A stretch of 64,000 nucleotides of DNA from Flavobacterium luteolum (GTDB lineage Bacteria > Bacteroidota > Bacteroidia > Flavobacteriales > Flavobacteriaceae). Shown here in pieces: positions 54,408 to 61,964 of the stretch. Within the stretch, counting starts at the first letter, position 1; each line of letters opens with the position of its first letter. The notes under the pieces are model-generated. The model was not told where the DNA came from and did not search any database. It saw only the letters and a list, made by a program, of their open reading frames with translations. Location of the stretch: positions 4,078,501 through 4,142,500 of the forward strand of contig NZ_CP114286.1 of NCBI RefSeq assembly GCF_027111275.1. Direction: 5' to 3'. The position numbers and the translations under genes were made by a program.

Positions 54408-54432
54408 AAGCCCTCCATATTTTGGAAGGCTT
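54408..54432. terminator. terminator after LamG B
   Basis: AAGCC-TCCA pairs with TGGA-GGCTT around TATTT with one mismatch, between convergent genes. Confidence 0.7.
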
Positions 54433-54440
54433 GACTGTAA

Positions 54441-54650
54441 TTATCTTTTTTTCTGCTGACCAGGAGCATAAGCTTTGGCACTTTTATCTCCATTCATTTT
54501 TTTGGCTTGTCCTGGCGGTATTTTTTTGGCAGATGGCGCAGGCGTATAAGTTTGAGTATGTGTATGCGTACTGCAGCTGATTACGCTTAATACTAAGAAC
54601 AAAAGAACTAATACTACGACAGCAATTCGGGTGATTTTTGATGTTTGCAT
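54441..54650 (-). CDS. small lipoprotein with PPGQAKK / APGQQKK repeats
   Basis: 69 residues. Signal segment MQTSKITRIAVVVLVLLFL followed by VLSVISC, a lipobox at Cys26. The mature part is a short Thr/Pro region (THTQTYTPAPS) and a basic repeat-like tail (PPGQAKK, APGQQKK) often labelled in flavobacteria as a quinol oxidase subunit 4-like protein; I do not support that function from sequence. Its signal segment matches the 25-residue peptide at 56007. Confidence 0.7.
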   Translation of the reverse strand: MQTSKITRIAVVVLVLLFLVLSVISCSTHTHTQTYTPAPSAKKIPPGQAKKMNGDKSAKAYAPGQQKKR

Positions 54651-54679
54651 TTTTAAGTTTGAATTTATTTGAGGTGTTG

Positions 54680-54687
54680 CAAATATA
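54680..54687 (-). promoter_or_regulatory. -7 element of the small lipoprotein gene
   Basis: TATATTTG on the minus strand, 29 nt before the ATG at 54650. The same octamer precedes the peptide gene at 56007-56084. Confidence 0.5.
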
Positions 54688-54796
54688 ATCGAAATGTTAT
54701 CTTTAGTTAGATCTAAGTTTAGTTTAAAATGAGTTCAAATAATAATCTTAACCGAGTTTATTTTAGTTTCGATCTCCTGAATATTTACACAGTAAT

Positions 54797-55087
54797 ATGA
54801 CAATAAAAGAAAAGTTTTTATTAATTGGATTTACAGGTTTTGTTCATTTAGACAAAAAAAAGAGAGACGGAAAGGAAAGAATAACTTTTTGTTCTAAATA
54901 CTGCAACGAATGGATTTTTCTATTATTGGTTAATGAAAATGGTATTTGGAAAATCGAAAAAAATGAAGACAATGACATTATTAGCACTACATTAAACAAA
55001 AATAAATCTTCAATTGATACGGAAGATTTGCTTCTGTTTTTTAAAAACTATTATTACGCGAATAATGATTTCTCGAATGATTTGTAA
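54797..55087 (+). CDS. hypothetical protein
   Basis: 96 residues, no signal peptide or membrane segment. Some cysteines (FCSKYCNEW) and an aromatic C-terminus (LLFFKNYYYAN). No family recognised. The frame is open and flanked by genes, but coding evidence is only length and composition. Confidence 0.5.
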   Translation: MTIKEKFLLIGFTGFVHLDKKKRDGKERITFCSKYCNEWIFLLLVNENGIWKIEKNEDNDIISTTLNKNKSSIDTEDLLLFFKNYYYANNDFSNDL

Positions 55088-55099
55088 GTAGAATTAATT

Positions 55100-55486
55100 T
55101 TATAAAAAATTATTTTCTATCTGTAAAACTCCATATATATAAAAGCCATAATAACCTCTATTTTCATGAATATCAAAAATTAAAAGGTAAGTGTTCTGGC
55201 AATCTTTAAAATTACAAATTTGATACCTAAATGAAATTGCTGTATTGGGATCTTCTAAGTATTCTAACTTAACAATATTGGTTTGGGCTAAATCCTGATT
55301 GGTTATCATGCCAGTTTTGATTAATGAACTTAGGAAATTAGAGGTTTTAAAAGAAATAATAACTTCATGTTTTATTCGTCCGTTTCCGCAGTAGAAATTA
55401 AAATGTACTTCAGAATCAGGAGTTTCAATTGGAAGCGACCTTGCGCCACCTAATTGTATTTTTTTTATAATTGAAATTTTGGTCAT
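55100..55486 (-). CDS. hypothetical protein
   Basis: 128 residues, soluble, with alternating beta strands and a helix (VHFNFYCGNGRIKHEVIISFKT, VKLEYLEDPNTAISFRYQ). No family recognised. Its start is 22 bp after the stop of the membrane gene at 55509-55931, and the two may be cotranscribed. Confidence 0.55.
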   Translation of the reverse strand: MTKISIIKKIQLGGARSLPIETPDSEVHFNFYCGNGRIKHEVIISFKTSNFLSSLIKTGMITNQDLAQTNIVKLEYLEDPNTAISFRYQICNFKDCQNTYLLIFDIHENRGYYGFYIYGVLQIENNFL

Positions 55487-55508
55487 AATTAGCTCGGAGA
55501 ATTTGGCT

Positions 55509-55931
55509 TTAAGTTTTCAGCAGTTTAGGAATATAAATATAACCAAGAACTATAAGTATTACAGAAATAAAACTGGCGTAATCTACAAAGCCATAATAAT
55601 TCCGGACTTGTTCTCCATTTCGTTTTATCATACGGACAGCTTTTGAATCGCCATTATGAAGTTTTCTAAACACAACTTGATCTCCAATTAAAAAACCATA
55701 TTGATTGGTGTCGCTATTGCCGCTATCTTCATATTTTATTCCATCCTTACCTATAATGGAATAAGAATATGTTCTGGCAGAATTAGCGCCTCTCTTGTAA
55801 GAGCTACTGTCATAAATTTTGCCTTCGCCAAGATTATTTTCGTTTGTATAGATTACATTAATGACAATTCTCTGAAGGAAAATGAGAAAAATTATTAATA
55901 TAAAACCATGAAAAACAATTTTCTCTTTCAT
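55509..55931 (-). CDS. hypothetical two-pass membrane protein (DUF3592-like)
   Basis: 140 residues: an N-terminal membrane helix (FILIIFLIFLQRIVINVIY), an extracytoplasmic beta-rich middle (YDSSSYKRGANSARTYSYSIIGKDGIKYEDSG), and a C-terminal helix (FISVILIVLGYIYIPKLL). This topology resembles DUF3592-type proteins, but I do not assert the family. Upstream partner of the gene at 55100. Confidence 0.55.
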   Translation of the reverse strand: MKEKIVFHGFILIIFLIFLQRIVINVIYTNENNLGEGKIYDSSSYKRGANSARTYSYSIIGKDGIKYEDSGNSDTNQYGFLIGDQVVFRKLHNGDSKAVRMIKRNGEQVRNYYGFVDYASFISVILIVLGYIYIPKLLKT

Positions 55932-55967
55932 TTTGTGTTGGCCTTGAGAATTTTATAATGCAAACAA

Positions 55968-55998
55968 ATAAAAAAGTCTTCTGAAAATCAAAAGACTT
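55968..55998 (-). terminator. terminator downstream of the 25-aa peptide gene
   Basis: AAGTCTT (55974-55980) pairs with AAGACTT (55992-55998), followed by a T-tract on the minus strand. Confidence 0.75.
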
Positions 55999-56006
55999 CT
56001 ATTTTT

Positions 56007-56084
56007 TTAGCTAATAACACTAATCACAATAAATAAGATTACAAGCGCTATTACAGCAAATTTCATAAATTTTGATGATTGCAT
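56007..56084 (-). CDS. 25-residue single-pass membrane peptide
   Basis: Minus-strand ATG at 56084 to TAA at 56007. The product MQSSKFMKFAVIALVILFIV then ISVIS is almost entirely a hydrophobic helix with a basic N-terminus. Fifteen of 25 residues match the signal segment of the lipoprotein at 54441, which has SVISC where this stops at SVIS. It has a TATATTTG promoter element (56128-56121) and a terminator directly after the stop, which argues that it is expressed rather than a remnant. Function unknown. Confidence 0.6.
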   Translation of the reverse strand: MQSSKFMKFAVIALVILFIVISVIS

Positions 56085-56120
56085 AAATCGAGATTTAAAT
56101 TAGTTTATTTCTATAAATAA

Positions 56121-56128
56121 CAAATATA
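56121..56128 (-). promoter_or_regulatory. -7 element of the 25-aa peptide gene
   Basis: TATATTTG on the minus strand, 36 nt before the ATG at 56084. Confidence 0.5.
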
Positions 56129-56165
56129 ATTTTTTATTTGAATTAAGGGAAAATTCTGAAAAACA

Positions 56166-56197
56166 AAAAAAAGCTCCAGAAAAATCCAGAGCTTTTT
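56166..56197 (-). terminator. yebC terminator
   Basis: AAGCTC (56171-56176) pairs with GAGCTT (56189-56194) with a T-tract; the loop contains a CCAGA/TCCAGA duplication. Confidence 0.75.
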
Positions 56198-56220
56198 TAA
56201 AATATATTTTTATAGAAAGA

Positions 56221-56934
56221 CTATTCTTCTTTCATGGTATGATAAACGTTCATAACGTCATCATCTTCTTCGATTTTCTCGATTAGTTTCTCAACATCAG
56301 CGATTTGTGCTTCAGTCAATTCTTTTGTAATTTGCGGAATGCGCTCAAAACCAGAAGATAAAATTTCAAGACCTCTGTTTTCTAATTCTTTCTGTAAAGC
56401 ACCAAAACTTCCAAAAGGAGCATAGATTAAGATTCCGTCTTCGTCTTCAAAAACTTCCTCAGCACCAAAATCAATTAATTCTAATTCTAATTCTTCTGCA
56501 TCGATACCATCCTTTGCAATTCTGAAGTTGCAAGTGTGGTCAAACATAAACTCAACAGAACCTTGAGTTCCCATTGTTCCATTGCATTTGTTGAAATAAC
56601 TACGAATGTTAGCTACAGTTCTATTATTGTTATCAGAAGCAGTTTCAATTAAGATTGCAATTCCATGAGGAGCATATCCTTCAAACAAAATTTCTTTATA
56701 GTTGGCAGTATCTTTATTACTTGCATTTTTAATCGCGCGCTCCACATTGTCCTTAGGCATGTTTGCGGCTTTTGCATTCTGTATAACAGCTCTTAATCTA
56801 GAATTGGCGTCTGGGTTTGGTCCGCCTTCTTTAACAGCCATTACGATATCTTTACCAATTCTGGTAAATGTTTTGGCCATTGCAGACCAACGTTTCATTT
56901 TTCTTCCTTTTCTAAATTCGAACGCTCTTCCCAT
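56221..56934 (-). CDS. yebC: YebC/PmpR family protein
   Basis: 237 residues in three alpha/beta domains; MGRAFEFRKGRKMKRWSAMAK at the N-terminus and YEGYAPHGIAILIETASDN are signature segments. YebC-type proteins act as transcriptional regulators or, in recent work, as translation factors easing proline-tract stalling. Here a canonical promoter drives it alone. The usual neighbour ruvC is absent. Confidence 0.92.
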   Translation of the reverse strand: MGRAFEFRKGRKMKRWSAMAKTFTRIGKDIVMAVKEGGPNPDANSRLRAVIQNAKAANMPKDNVERAIKNASNKDTANYKEILFEGYAPHGIAILIETASDNNNRTVANIRSYFNKCNGTMGTQGSVEFMFDHTCNFRIAKDGIDAEELELELIDFGAEEVFEDEDGILIYAPFGSFGALQKELENRGLEILSSGFERIPQITKELTEAQIADVEKLIEKIEEDDDVMNVYHTMKEE

Positions 56935-56957
56935 TTCTAATTTTTAGTTTTGTGATG

Positions 56958-56986
56958 CAAAAATACGGTTTTCCTATTTTTTACAA
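56958..56986 (-). promoter_or_regulatory. yebC promoter
   Basis: TTG (56986-56984), an 18-bp spacer and TATTTTTG (56965-56958) on the minus strand; about 19 nt from predicted start to the ATG at 56934. Confidence 0.65.
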
Positions 56987-57006
56987 AAACAAAATTGTTC
57001 TTTTTT

Positions 57007-57216
57007 GTTTCAAGTTTCAAGTTTCAAGTTACTTAGTTTGTGTTGAATTTAACCGCAAAGTGCGCGAAGGTTTACGCAAGGTTCGCAAAGTTTTATTTAT
57101 ATAGCTTTGTGAACTTTTTTATTTTATATCTTAACTTAAAAATTTCTTTGTGTGCTTTGCGTAAACCTTAGCGCACTTTGCGGTTAAACCTGAAATCTGA
57201 AACCTGAAACCTGAAA
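57007..57216. repeat. composite intergenic repeat (heptamers, large inverted repeat, heptamers)
   Basis: GTTTCAA three times (57007-57027), then a nested inverted repeat: AACCGCAAAGTGCGC (57051-57065) pairs perfectly with 57171-57185, AAGGTTTACGCAA (57067-57079) with 57157-57169, and GTTCGCAAAG (57081-57090) with CTTTGTGAAC (57105-57114, one mismatch). The heptamers return inverted as CCTGAAA/TCTGAAA (57189-57216). Located between the yebC start and the protease stop. Confidence 0.85.
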
Positions 57217-57220
57217 CAAA

Positions 57221-59257
57221 CTATTTGCTTCCGCCATTAAACTCATTAATAATATTTACGGCTTCGTTGAGGTACGGATTGGTTTTTAGATTATCCATTT
57301 GATATTGGTTAATCGTTTTATCATTTGGATAAGCTCCTAAAAGAAACTGATTAACACTCGAGTTATACACATCAAGCGGATTGTTTTCATCGTTAAAAGT
57401 ATTGATCTCTGTCCAAAGTGCGTCTAATGTTTTTTTCTGTTTGTAAACAGCATCAAGAGTCAACGGAATTTCAGCTTTTGGAGTATTTACAAGTTGATCT
57501 ATTTTGAGATTAATCTTTTTAATATTGTTAAAAAAGTAATTGTCGGACAGTCTTACTGAACTGTTCTTGGCAATTTTATCGATTAAATTTCGCTTCACAT
57601 ACGTTCTGTATTTTAGGAAAGGTTCGATACTGTCGTTTTTTATGGCTGTCGGGAAATCGCTTTCTTTCTGGTAAACATCCTCATAAAATTCAGGAAGTAC
57701 CACATCTGGTTTTACGCCAATGTATTGATGGCTTTTGCCTGTAATCCTGTAAAATTTATTAATTGTAATTTTTAAGAAATCAGTATTTTTTTCTTCGTCA
57801 AGCGGAAGAATAGTCTGCATGGTTGCTTTTCCTAATGTAGTGCTTCCTAATAAAAGTGCACGATTATAGTCTTGCATGATAGAAGAAAAAAATTCGCTTG
57901 CCGAAGCCGTATTGCTGTTAACCAAAACCACGATTGGTCCTCTGTAAATTACCCCTTTAAAAGGATCATTAATTACAGATTTCTCTTTTTTGTTATCAAT
58001 TACAATCGACAGCGGACCATAATCTACAAACATTCCTGCCAATTTTATAGCTTCTTCCATAGAACCGCCGCCGTTGTCAATAAGGTCAATCACAAGGCCT
58101 TTTATACTATCTCTCTGTAGTTTTATAACCTCACGCGCAACGTCATCAGCACAGCCTTTTCTACTGGTGCCATCAAGATCTGCATAAAAACTCGGAATTT
58201 TTATATAACCTATTTTACTGTCTTTACCAATGATGAAGCTGAAAACCGAATTTTCTTCATCTTTCATCATTTGTTTTTCAATATAAACATCAAAACTTTT
58301 ACCTGAATTACGTTTTAAGGTAAGCGTAATATGTTTGTTGCTTTCAGATAAAATCATGGTCGATATAGACTCTAACGAAGCGCACGAAACCTGAAGCGTT
58401 TCTTTCTGATTGGATATCGAAATAATCTGGTCGCCTTTTTTTACTTGTCCTGTCTGATACGCTGGTCCGTTTGGGTCAACCTCATCAATAATAATTTCGT
58501 TTTTCTCGTTGAGGTTTACCGTCATTCCTAACGACAAATGCTCTTTGGATAAAGATGCAACAAAACTTGTTTTAGAGTCATCACTAAAATAAGCGGTATG
58601 CGGATCAAAATACGTACAAAAGAAATTGTATAATTTTTCTTCTTGTTTGCCGTTATTGTCAATTAAAGTTGTAAAACGGCAAATTTCATTCGTAAGAATT
58701 TGATTTTTAGAAGCTTGTTCGATCGATTTAAAATTAGCTTTTACAGAATCTAAATTCTCGCTCATCTCAGCAATATCGTCCAAGATTTGATAGCGTAGCT
58801 TTTTCATCCAAACCTTTTCCATGTCTTCTTTCTTCAAATAAAAGGCAAAAGACTTCTTGTAAAAACGGATTGTATCTTTCTTAGCGTAATCAATAGGGAT
58901 TGTCTGAATTTTTTCTAAGACTTTTTTTGTGCGTATAAGGCCATTTATGTACACTGCTTTTATATCAGTAAGAAAACTGCAATCATTCTTTAGAATCAGA
59001 TCGTCTAAATTGTAACGGTATTTCTTAGCTAGCTCATCGTATTCACTCTTAAAAAAAATATTGCGTGATGGGTCAAGTTCGTTAATTAAATTGTCAAAAA
59101 CGAACACAGATAAACTGTCATCAACTGGTTTTGGTCTTAGGTGTTCTGCTTGAATAAGCGCATTTATTTTGTTTAATATTTCACAAGTTTCTGCGCTGTT
59201 CTGACCAATGGATATAGTTGATGTCAGCAAAAAAAGGAGTAGTGAAATCTTTTTCAT
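57221..59257 (-). CDS. C-terminal processing peptidase (Prc/CtpA, family S41)
   Basis: 678 residues with a signal peptide (ending TISIGQ), an N-terminal helical domain, a PDZ domain (about 240-330; GPAYQTGQVKKGDQIISI), and the S41 catalytic core with Ser452 (TASASE) and Lys477 (LGKATMQT), the dyad of E. coli Prc. A C-terminal DUF3340-type segment follows. Prc trims envelope proteins in the periplasm. The usual Prc length is about 680, so the gene is complete. Confidence 0.92.
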   Translation of the reverse strand: MKKISLLLFLLTSTISIGQNSAETCEILNKINALIQAEHLRPKPVDDSLSVFVFDNLINELDPSRNIFFKSEYDELAKKYRYNLDDLILKNDCSFLTDIKAVYINGLIRTKKVLEKIQTIPIDYAKKDTIRFYKKSFAFYLKKEDMEKVWMKKLRYQILDDIAEMSENLDSVKANFKSIEQASKNQILTNEICRFTTLIDNNGKQEEKLYNFFCTYFDPHTAYFSDDSKTSFVASLSKEHLSLGMTVNLNEKNEIIIDEVDPNGPAYQTGQVKKGDQIISISNQKETLQVSCASLESISTMILSESNKHITLTLKRNSGKSFDVYIEKQMMKDEENSVFSFIIGKDSKIGYIKIPSFYADLDGTSRKGCADDVAREVIKLQRDSIKGLVIDLIDNGGGSMEEAIKLAGMFVDYGPLSIVIDNKKEKSVINDPFKGVIYRGPIVVLVNSNTASASEFFSSIMQDYNRALLLGSTTLGKATMQTILPLDEEKNTDFLKITINKFYRITGKSHQYIGVKPDVVLPEFYEDVYQKESDFPTAIKNDSIEPFLKYRTYVKRNLIDKIAKNSSVRLSDNYFFNNIKKINLKIDQLVNTPKAEIPLTLDAVYKQKKTLDALWTEINTFNDENNPLDVYNSSVNQFLLGAYPNDKTINQYQMDNLKTNPYLNEAVNIINEFNGGSK

Positions 59258-59405
59258 AAATGGAAATTCATGGGTTCATGATTAAAGTTACATCAATTTT
59301 TTTACAAATTGTAGTATTTTTAGCAAAATATCGACAACTAAAAGTTTTTCATCGTTAAACGAACGCGAACCAAATAATTTAACTTGAATTTGCTTATTTT
59401 AAAGC

Positions 59406-59435
59406 AAAAAAAATGCGTTACAACCGTAACGCATT
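59406..59435 (-). terminator. gcvT terminator
   Basis: AATGCGTTAC (59412-59421) pairs with GTAACGCATT (59426-59435) around AACC, with a T-tract on the minus strand. Confidence 0.92.
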
Positions 59436-59459
59436 CTTTAAAATTATAAAGTAAAAAAC

Positions 59460-60542
59460 TTATTTCTTGTAAAAAGGTAATTTTACCACTTTTGCAGGAA
59501 CATCATTTTTTCTGATTCTTATAAAAATATCGCTGTCAACTGCACTGTTTGCAACGGTTACATATCCTAAACCAATTCCTTTATTCATAGAAGGAGACAT
59601 AGTTCCAGAAGTTACAATTCCGATTACCGCTCCAGAACCATCAACAATTTCGTAATCGTGTCTTGGCACGGCACGCTCTTGCATTTCAAAAGCAATTAAT
59701 TTTCTAGTAACACCTGCTTCTTTTTGTTTTTTAAGCGCCTCAGAATTAGTAAAATCTTTAGTAAATTTTGTAATCCATCCTAAACCAGCTTCAAGAGGAG
59801 AAGTTGTATCGTTAATGTCATTTCCGTAAAGGCAGAATCCCATTTCCAAACGTAAAGTATCACGAGCAGCAAGACCAATTGGCTTAATGCCAAAAGAAGC
59901 TCCAGCTTCAAAAACTTTGTTCCAAATAGCTTCAGCATCAGCATTTTTGCAGTAAATCTCAAATCCGCCAGAACCAGTGTAACCAGTAGCAGAAATAATA
60001 ACATCGTTAAAACCTGCAAAATCTGCCACTTCAAAATGGTAGTAAGTAATAGCAGATAAATCGATAGAAGTTAATGGTTGCATAGCTTCAACCGCTTTTG
60101 GCCCTTGAATTGCCAATAAAGAATATTCGTCAGAAAGATTCTTCATATCAACTCCTAAATCATTGTGAGAAGTAATCCAATTCCAGTCTTTTTCAATGTT
60201 AGAAGCATTTACAACTAGTAAATACTCTTCCTCTTTCATTTTATAAATAATCAAATCATCAACAATTCCGCCTTCGTTATTTGGAAGACAAGAATATTGT
60301 GCTCTTCCGATCGTCAAAGTAGAAGCATCGTTTGAAGTCACTTTCTGAATCAAAGCTAGTGCATTTGGACCCGTTAACAAAAATTCACCCATGTGCGAAA
60401 CGTCAAAAACGCCCACACCATTACGAACCGTTTCGTGTTCTGCATTAACCCCTTCATAAGTAATAGGCATATTGTAACCAGCAAAAGGAAGCATTTTTGC
60501 TCCTAAACCTTCATGTATGTGCGTAAGCGCAGTATTTTTCAT
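59460..60542 (-). CDS. gcvT: aminomethyltransferase, glycine cleavage T protein
   Basis: 360 residues. Transfers the methylene group from the H-protein-bound intermediate to tetrahydrofolate. Family motifs: [28 protein letters not shown], the substrate-binding [11 protein letters not shown], and [16 protein letters not shown]. gcvH and gcvP are not adjacent, as in many flavobacteria where the gcv genes are scattered. Confidence 0.95.
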   Translation of the reverse strand: MKNTALTHIHEGLGAKMLPFAGYNMPITYEGVNAEHETVRNGVGVFDVSHMGEFLLTGPNALALIQKVTSNDASTLTIGRAQYSCLPNNEGGIVDDLIIYKMKEEEYLLVVNASNIEKDWNWITSHNDLGVDMKNLSDEYSLLAIQGPKAVEAMQPLTSIDLSAITYYHFEVADFAGFNDVIISATGYTGSGGFEIYCKNADAEAIWNKVFEAGASFGIKPIGLAARDTLRLEMGFCLYGNDINDTTSPLEAGLGWITKFTKDFTNSEALKKQKEAGVTRKLIAFEMQERAVPRHDYEIVDGSGAVIGIVTSGTMSPSMNKGIGLGYVTVANSAVDSDIFIRIRKNDVPAKVVKLPFYKK

Positions 60543-60567
60543 TGTGTTGTTTTATAAAATTGTTTTG

Positions 60568-60575
60568 CAAATCTA
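60568..60575 (-). promoter_or_regulatory. gcvT -7 element
   Basis: TAGATTTG on the minus strand, 25 nt before the ATG at 60542. Confidence 0.4.
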
Positions 60576-60626
60576 TTCAAAAAATATCAAATTAAAAGAG
60601 CTTAAATTATAAATTTCGCAATAATT

Positions 60627-60761
60627 AGGAGCTATTTCCTGCTATCCGCTATATCTTTTGCTTTTTAAAGAAAAAAGCAAAAGGATGCCGCTACAAACGA
60701 AGTTCACTGAACTCCAATAAAAAAATAAAATATAGTGAAGTAATCAGGGCTAGGGCTGTCG
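60627..60761. repeat. possible REP-like intergenic element
   Basis: Starts AGGAGCTATTTCC, ends CAGGGCTAGGGCTGTC, and contains a hairpin at about 60652-60685 (ATCTTTTGCTTTTT with AAAAAAGCAAAAGGAT). I recall similar AGGAGCTATTTCC...GGGCTAGGGC units scattered in Flavobacteria, but cannot confirm copies here. It lies between gcvT and nnrD. Confidence 0.35.
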
Positions 60762-60823
60762 TTTTCAAAAGAACAATCAGGATTTCGATTTTTTACGTAA
60801 TTTTATTATATAAAAGTATTCAA

Positions 60824-61672
60824 ATGAAATCACCGTATTTAATTAATAAAGAAGAGATTCAGAAATTATACAAACCCGTAAATCCTCAAACTCATAAAGG
60901 GACACAAGGTCATGCGGTGATTATTGCCGGAAGTTATGGCAAAATAGGAGCGGCGGTTTTAGCTTCAAAATCCTGTCTCAAAACAGGCTGCGGACTCGTA
61001 ACAACTTTTATACCCAAATGCGGTTATCAAATACTTCAAATTTCCATTCCAGAAGTAATGGTGGCAACCGATGAAAACGTGAATTTTATAACCAATATAC
61101 ATTTGCCTTTAATTCCGCAAGCAGTAGGAATCGGACCCGGAATAGGGAAGGAGCTCGGAACACAAAAAGCCTTGTTTGAATTTTTAAGAGTCAATAAAGC
61201 GCCTTTGGTTCTAGATGCCGATGCATTGAATATTATCTCAGAAAACTTATCTTGGTTAGAATTAGTTCCAGAAGACACCATTCTAACACCACACCCAAAA
61301 GAATTAGAACGTTTGATAGGAAAGTGGAATTCAGAAGCCGAGAAATTCCAAAAAACGATCGCTTTTTCAGAAAAATACAAAGTCATTGTGGTTATGAAAG
61401 GTGCGCCAACTTACATCATCAATAGAACTTCAGTTTACGAAAACACAAGTGGAAACGCAGCACTTGCAACCGCAGGAAGTGGCGACGTTCTAACGGGAAT
61501 TCTCACAAGTCTTCTAGCACAAGGCTACGAACCCAAATATGCTTCCAAAATGGGCGTTTACCTCCACGGATTAACAGCCGATTTAGCTTTGCCCAAAACA
61601 GGTTATGAGTCTTTTACAGCTTCAACAATTATTAAATATCTAGGAAAAGCTTTTCTTGAATTAGAGAATTAG
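60824..61672 (+). CDS. nnrD: ADP-dependent NAD(P)H-hydrate dehydratase (repair kinase-like)
   Basis: 282 residues, the YjeF C-terminal (carbohydrate-kinase-like) domain only. Restores NAD(P)H from its hydrated form using ADP. Motifs: [45 protein letters not shown] and the catalytic Asp221 in AGSGDVLTG. The NnrE epimerase partner domain, fused in many species, is absent, so an NnrE must be encoded elsewhere or not used. The stop lies inside a GAATTAGA repeat. Confidence 0.92.
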   Translation: MKSPYLINKEEIQKLYKPVNPQTHKGTQGHAVIIAGSYGKIGAAVLASKSCLKTGCGLVTTFIPKCGYQILQISIPEVMVATDENVNFITNIHLPLIPQAVGIGPGIGKELGTQKALFEFLRVNKAPLVLDADALNIISENLSWLELVPEDTILTPHPKELERLIGKWNSEAEKFQKTIAFSEKYKVIVVMKGAPTYIINRTSVYENTSGNAALATAGSGDVLTGILTSLLAQGYEPKYASKMGVYLHGLTADLALPKTGYESFTASTIIKYLGKAFLELEN

Positions 61673-61705
61673 AGAATTAGAGAATGTGTCAATTAGATAA
61701 TTAGT
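61658..61705. repeat. GAATTAGA octamer array over the nnrD stop codon
   Basis: GAATTAGA three times in a row (61658-61681), then GAATGTGT, CAATTAGA, TAATTAGT. The nnrD stop codon is inside the array. Confidence 0.8.
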
Positions 61706-61711
61706 TGTACG

Positions 61712-61817
61712 TTTTGTCATCCTGAGGAACGAAGGATCACACAAGAAACTCCGCACAGAATATCTCCAATTTTTATCGAATCCAGAGTGTGATCCTTCGT
61801 TCCTCAGGATGACAAAA
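61712..61817. repeat. perfect 31-bp inverted repeat
   Basis: Arm 1 (61712-61742) starts TTTTGTCATCCTGAGGAACG; arm 2 (61787-61817) is its exact reverse complement, with a 44-nt loop. The sequence resembles the GTCATCCTGAGCGAAGCGAAGGATC type of element common in several bacterial phyla, from memory. Confidence 0.9.
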
Positions 61818-61920
61818 AATGAGAGTAAATCTGCCAAGATCTGCTCAAATCTTTTTGAATCTGCGTGAAAGGAAAAATCTAAAATCAAAAATCATTAAGT
61901 TTGTAACATCCAAGATTAGA

Positions 61921-61960
61921 GACTTAGCAACTTAGTTTCTTAGAATCTTAGAATCTTAAA
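61921..61960. repeat. octamer tandem repeat before the HipA-like gene
   Basis: GACTTAGC, AACTTAGT, TTCTTAGA, ATCTTAGA, ATCTTAAA, in the reverse orientation of the TRAGKTNC-type arrays, ending 4 bp before the ATG at 61965. Confidence 0.75.
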
Positions 61961-61964
61961 AAAA

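Noticed and set aside
54441..54650. Quinol oxidase subunit 4
   Set aside because: The 69-residue product is a short lipoprotein with a basic Pro/Gly/Gln/Lys tail and has no membrane-oxidase subunit features.
57007..57216. CRISPR array
   Set aside because: The repeats are 7 bp long with no spacers and appear in inverted orientation; no cas genes are present.
61036..61386. 116-residue open frame on the minus strand
   Set aside because: It is antisense to nnrD, whose motifs are intact in the plus frame.
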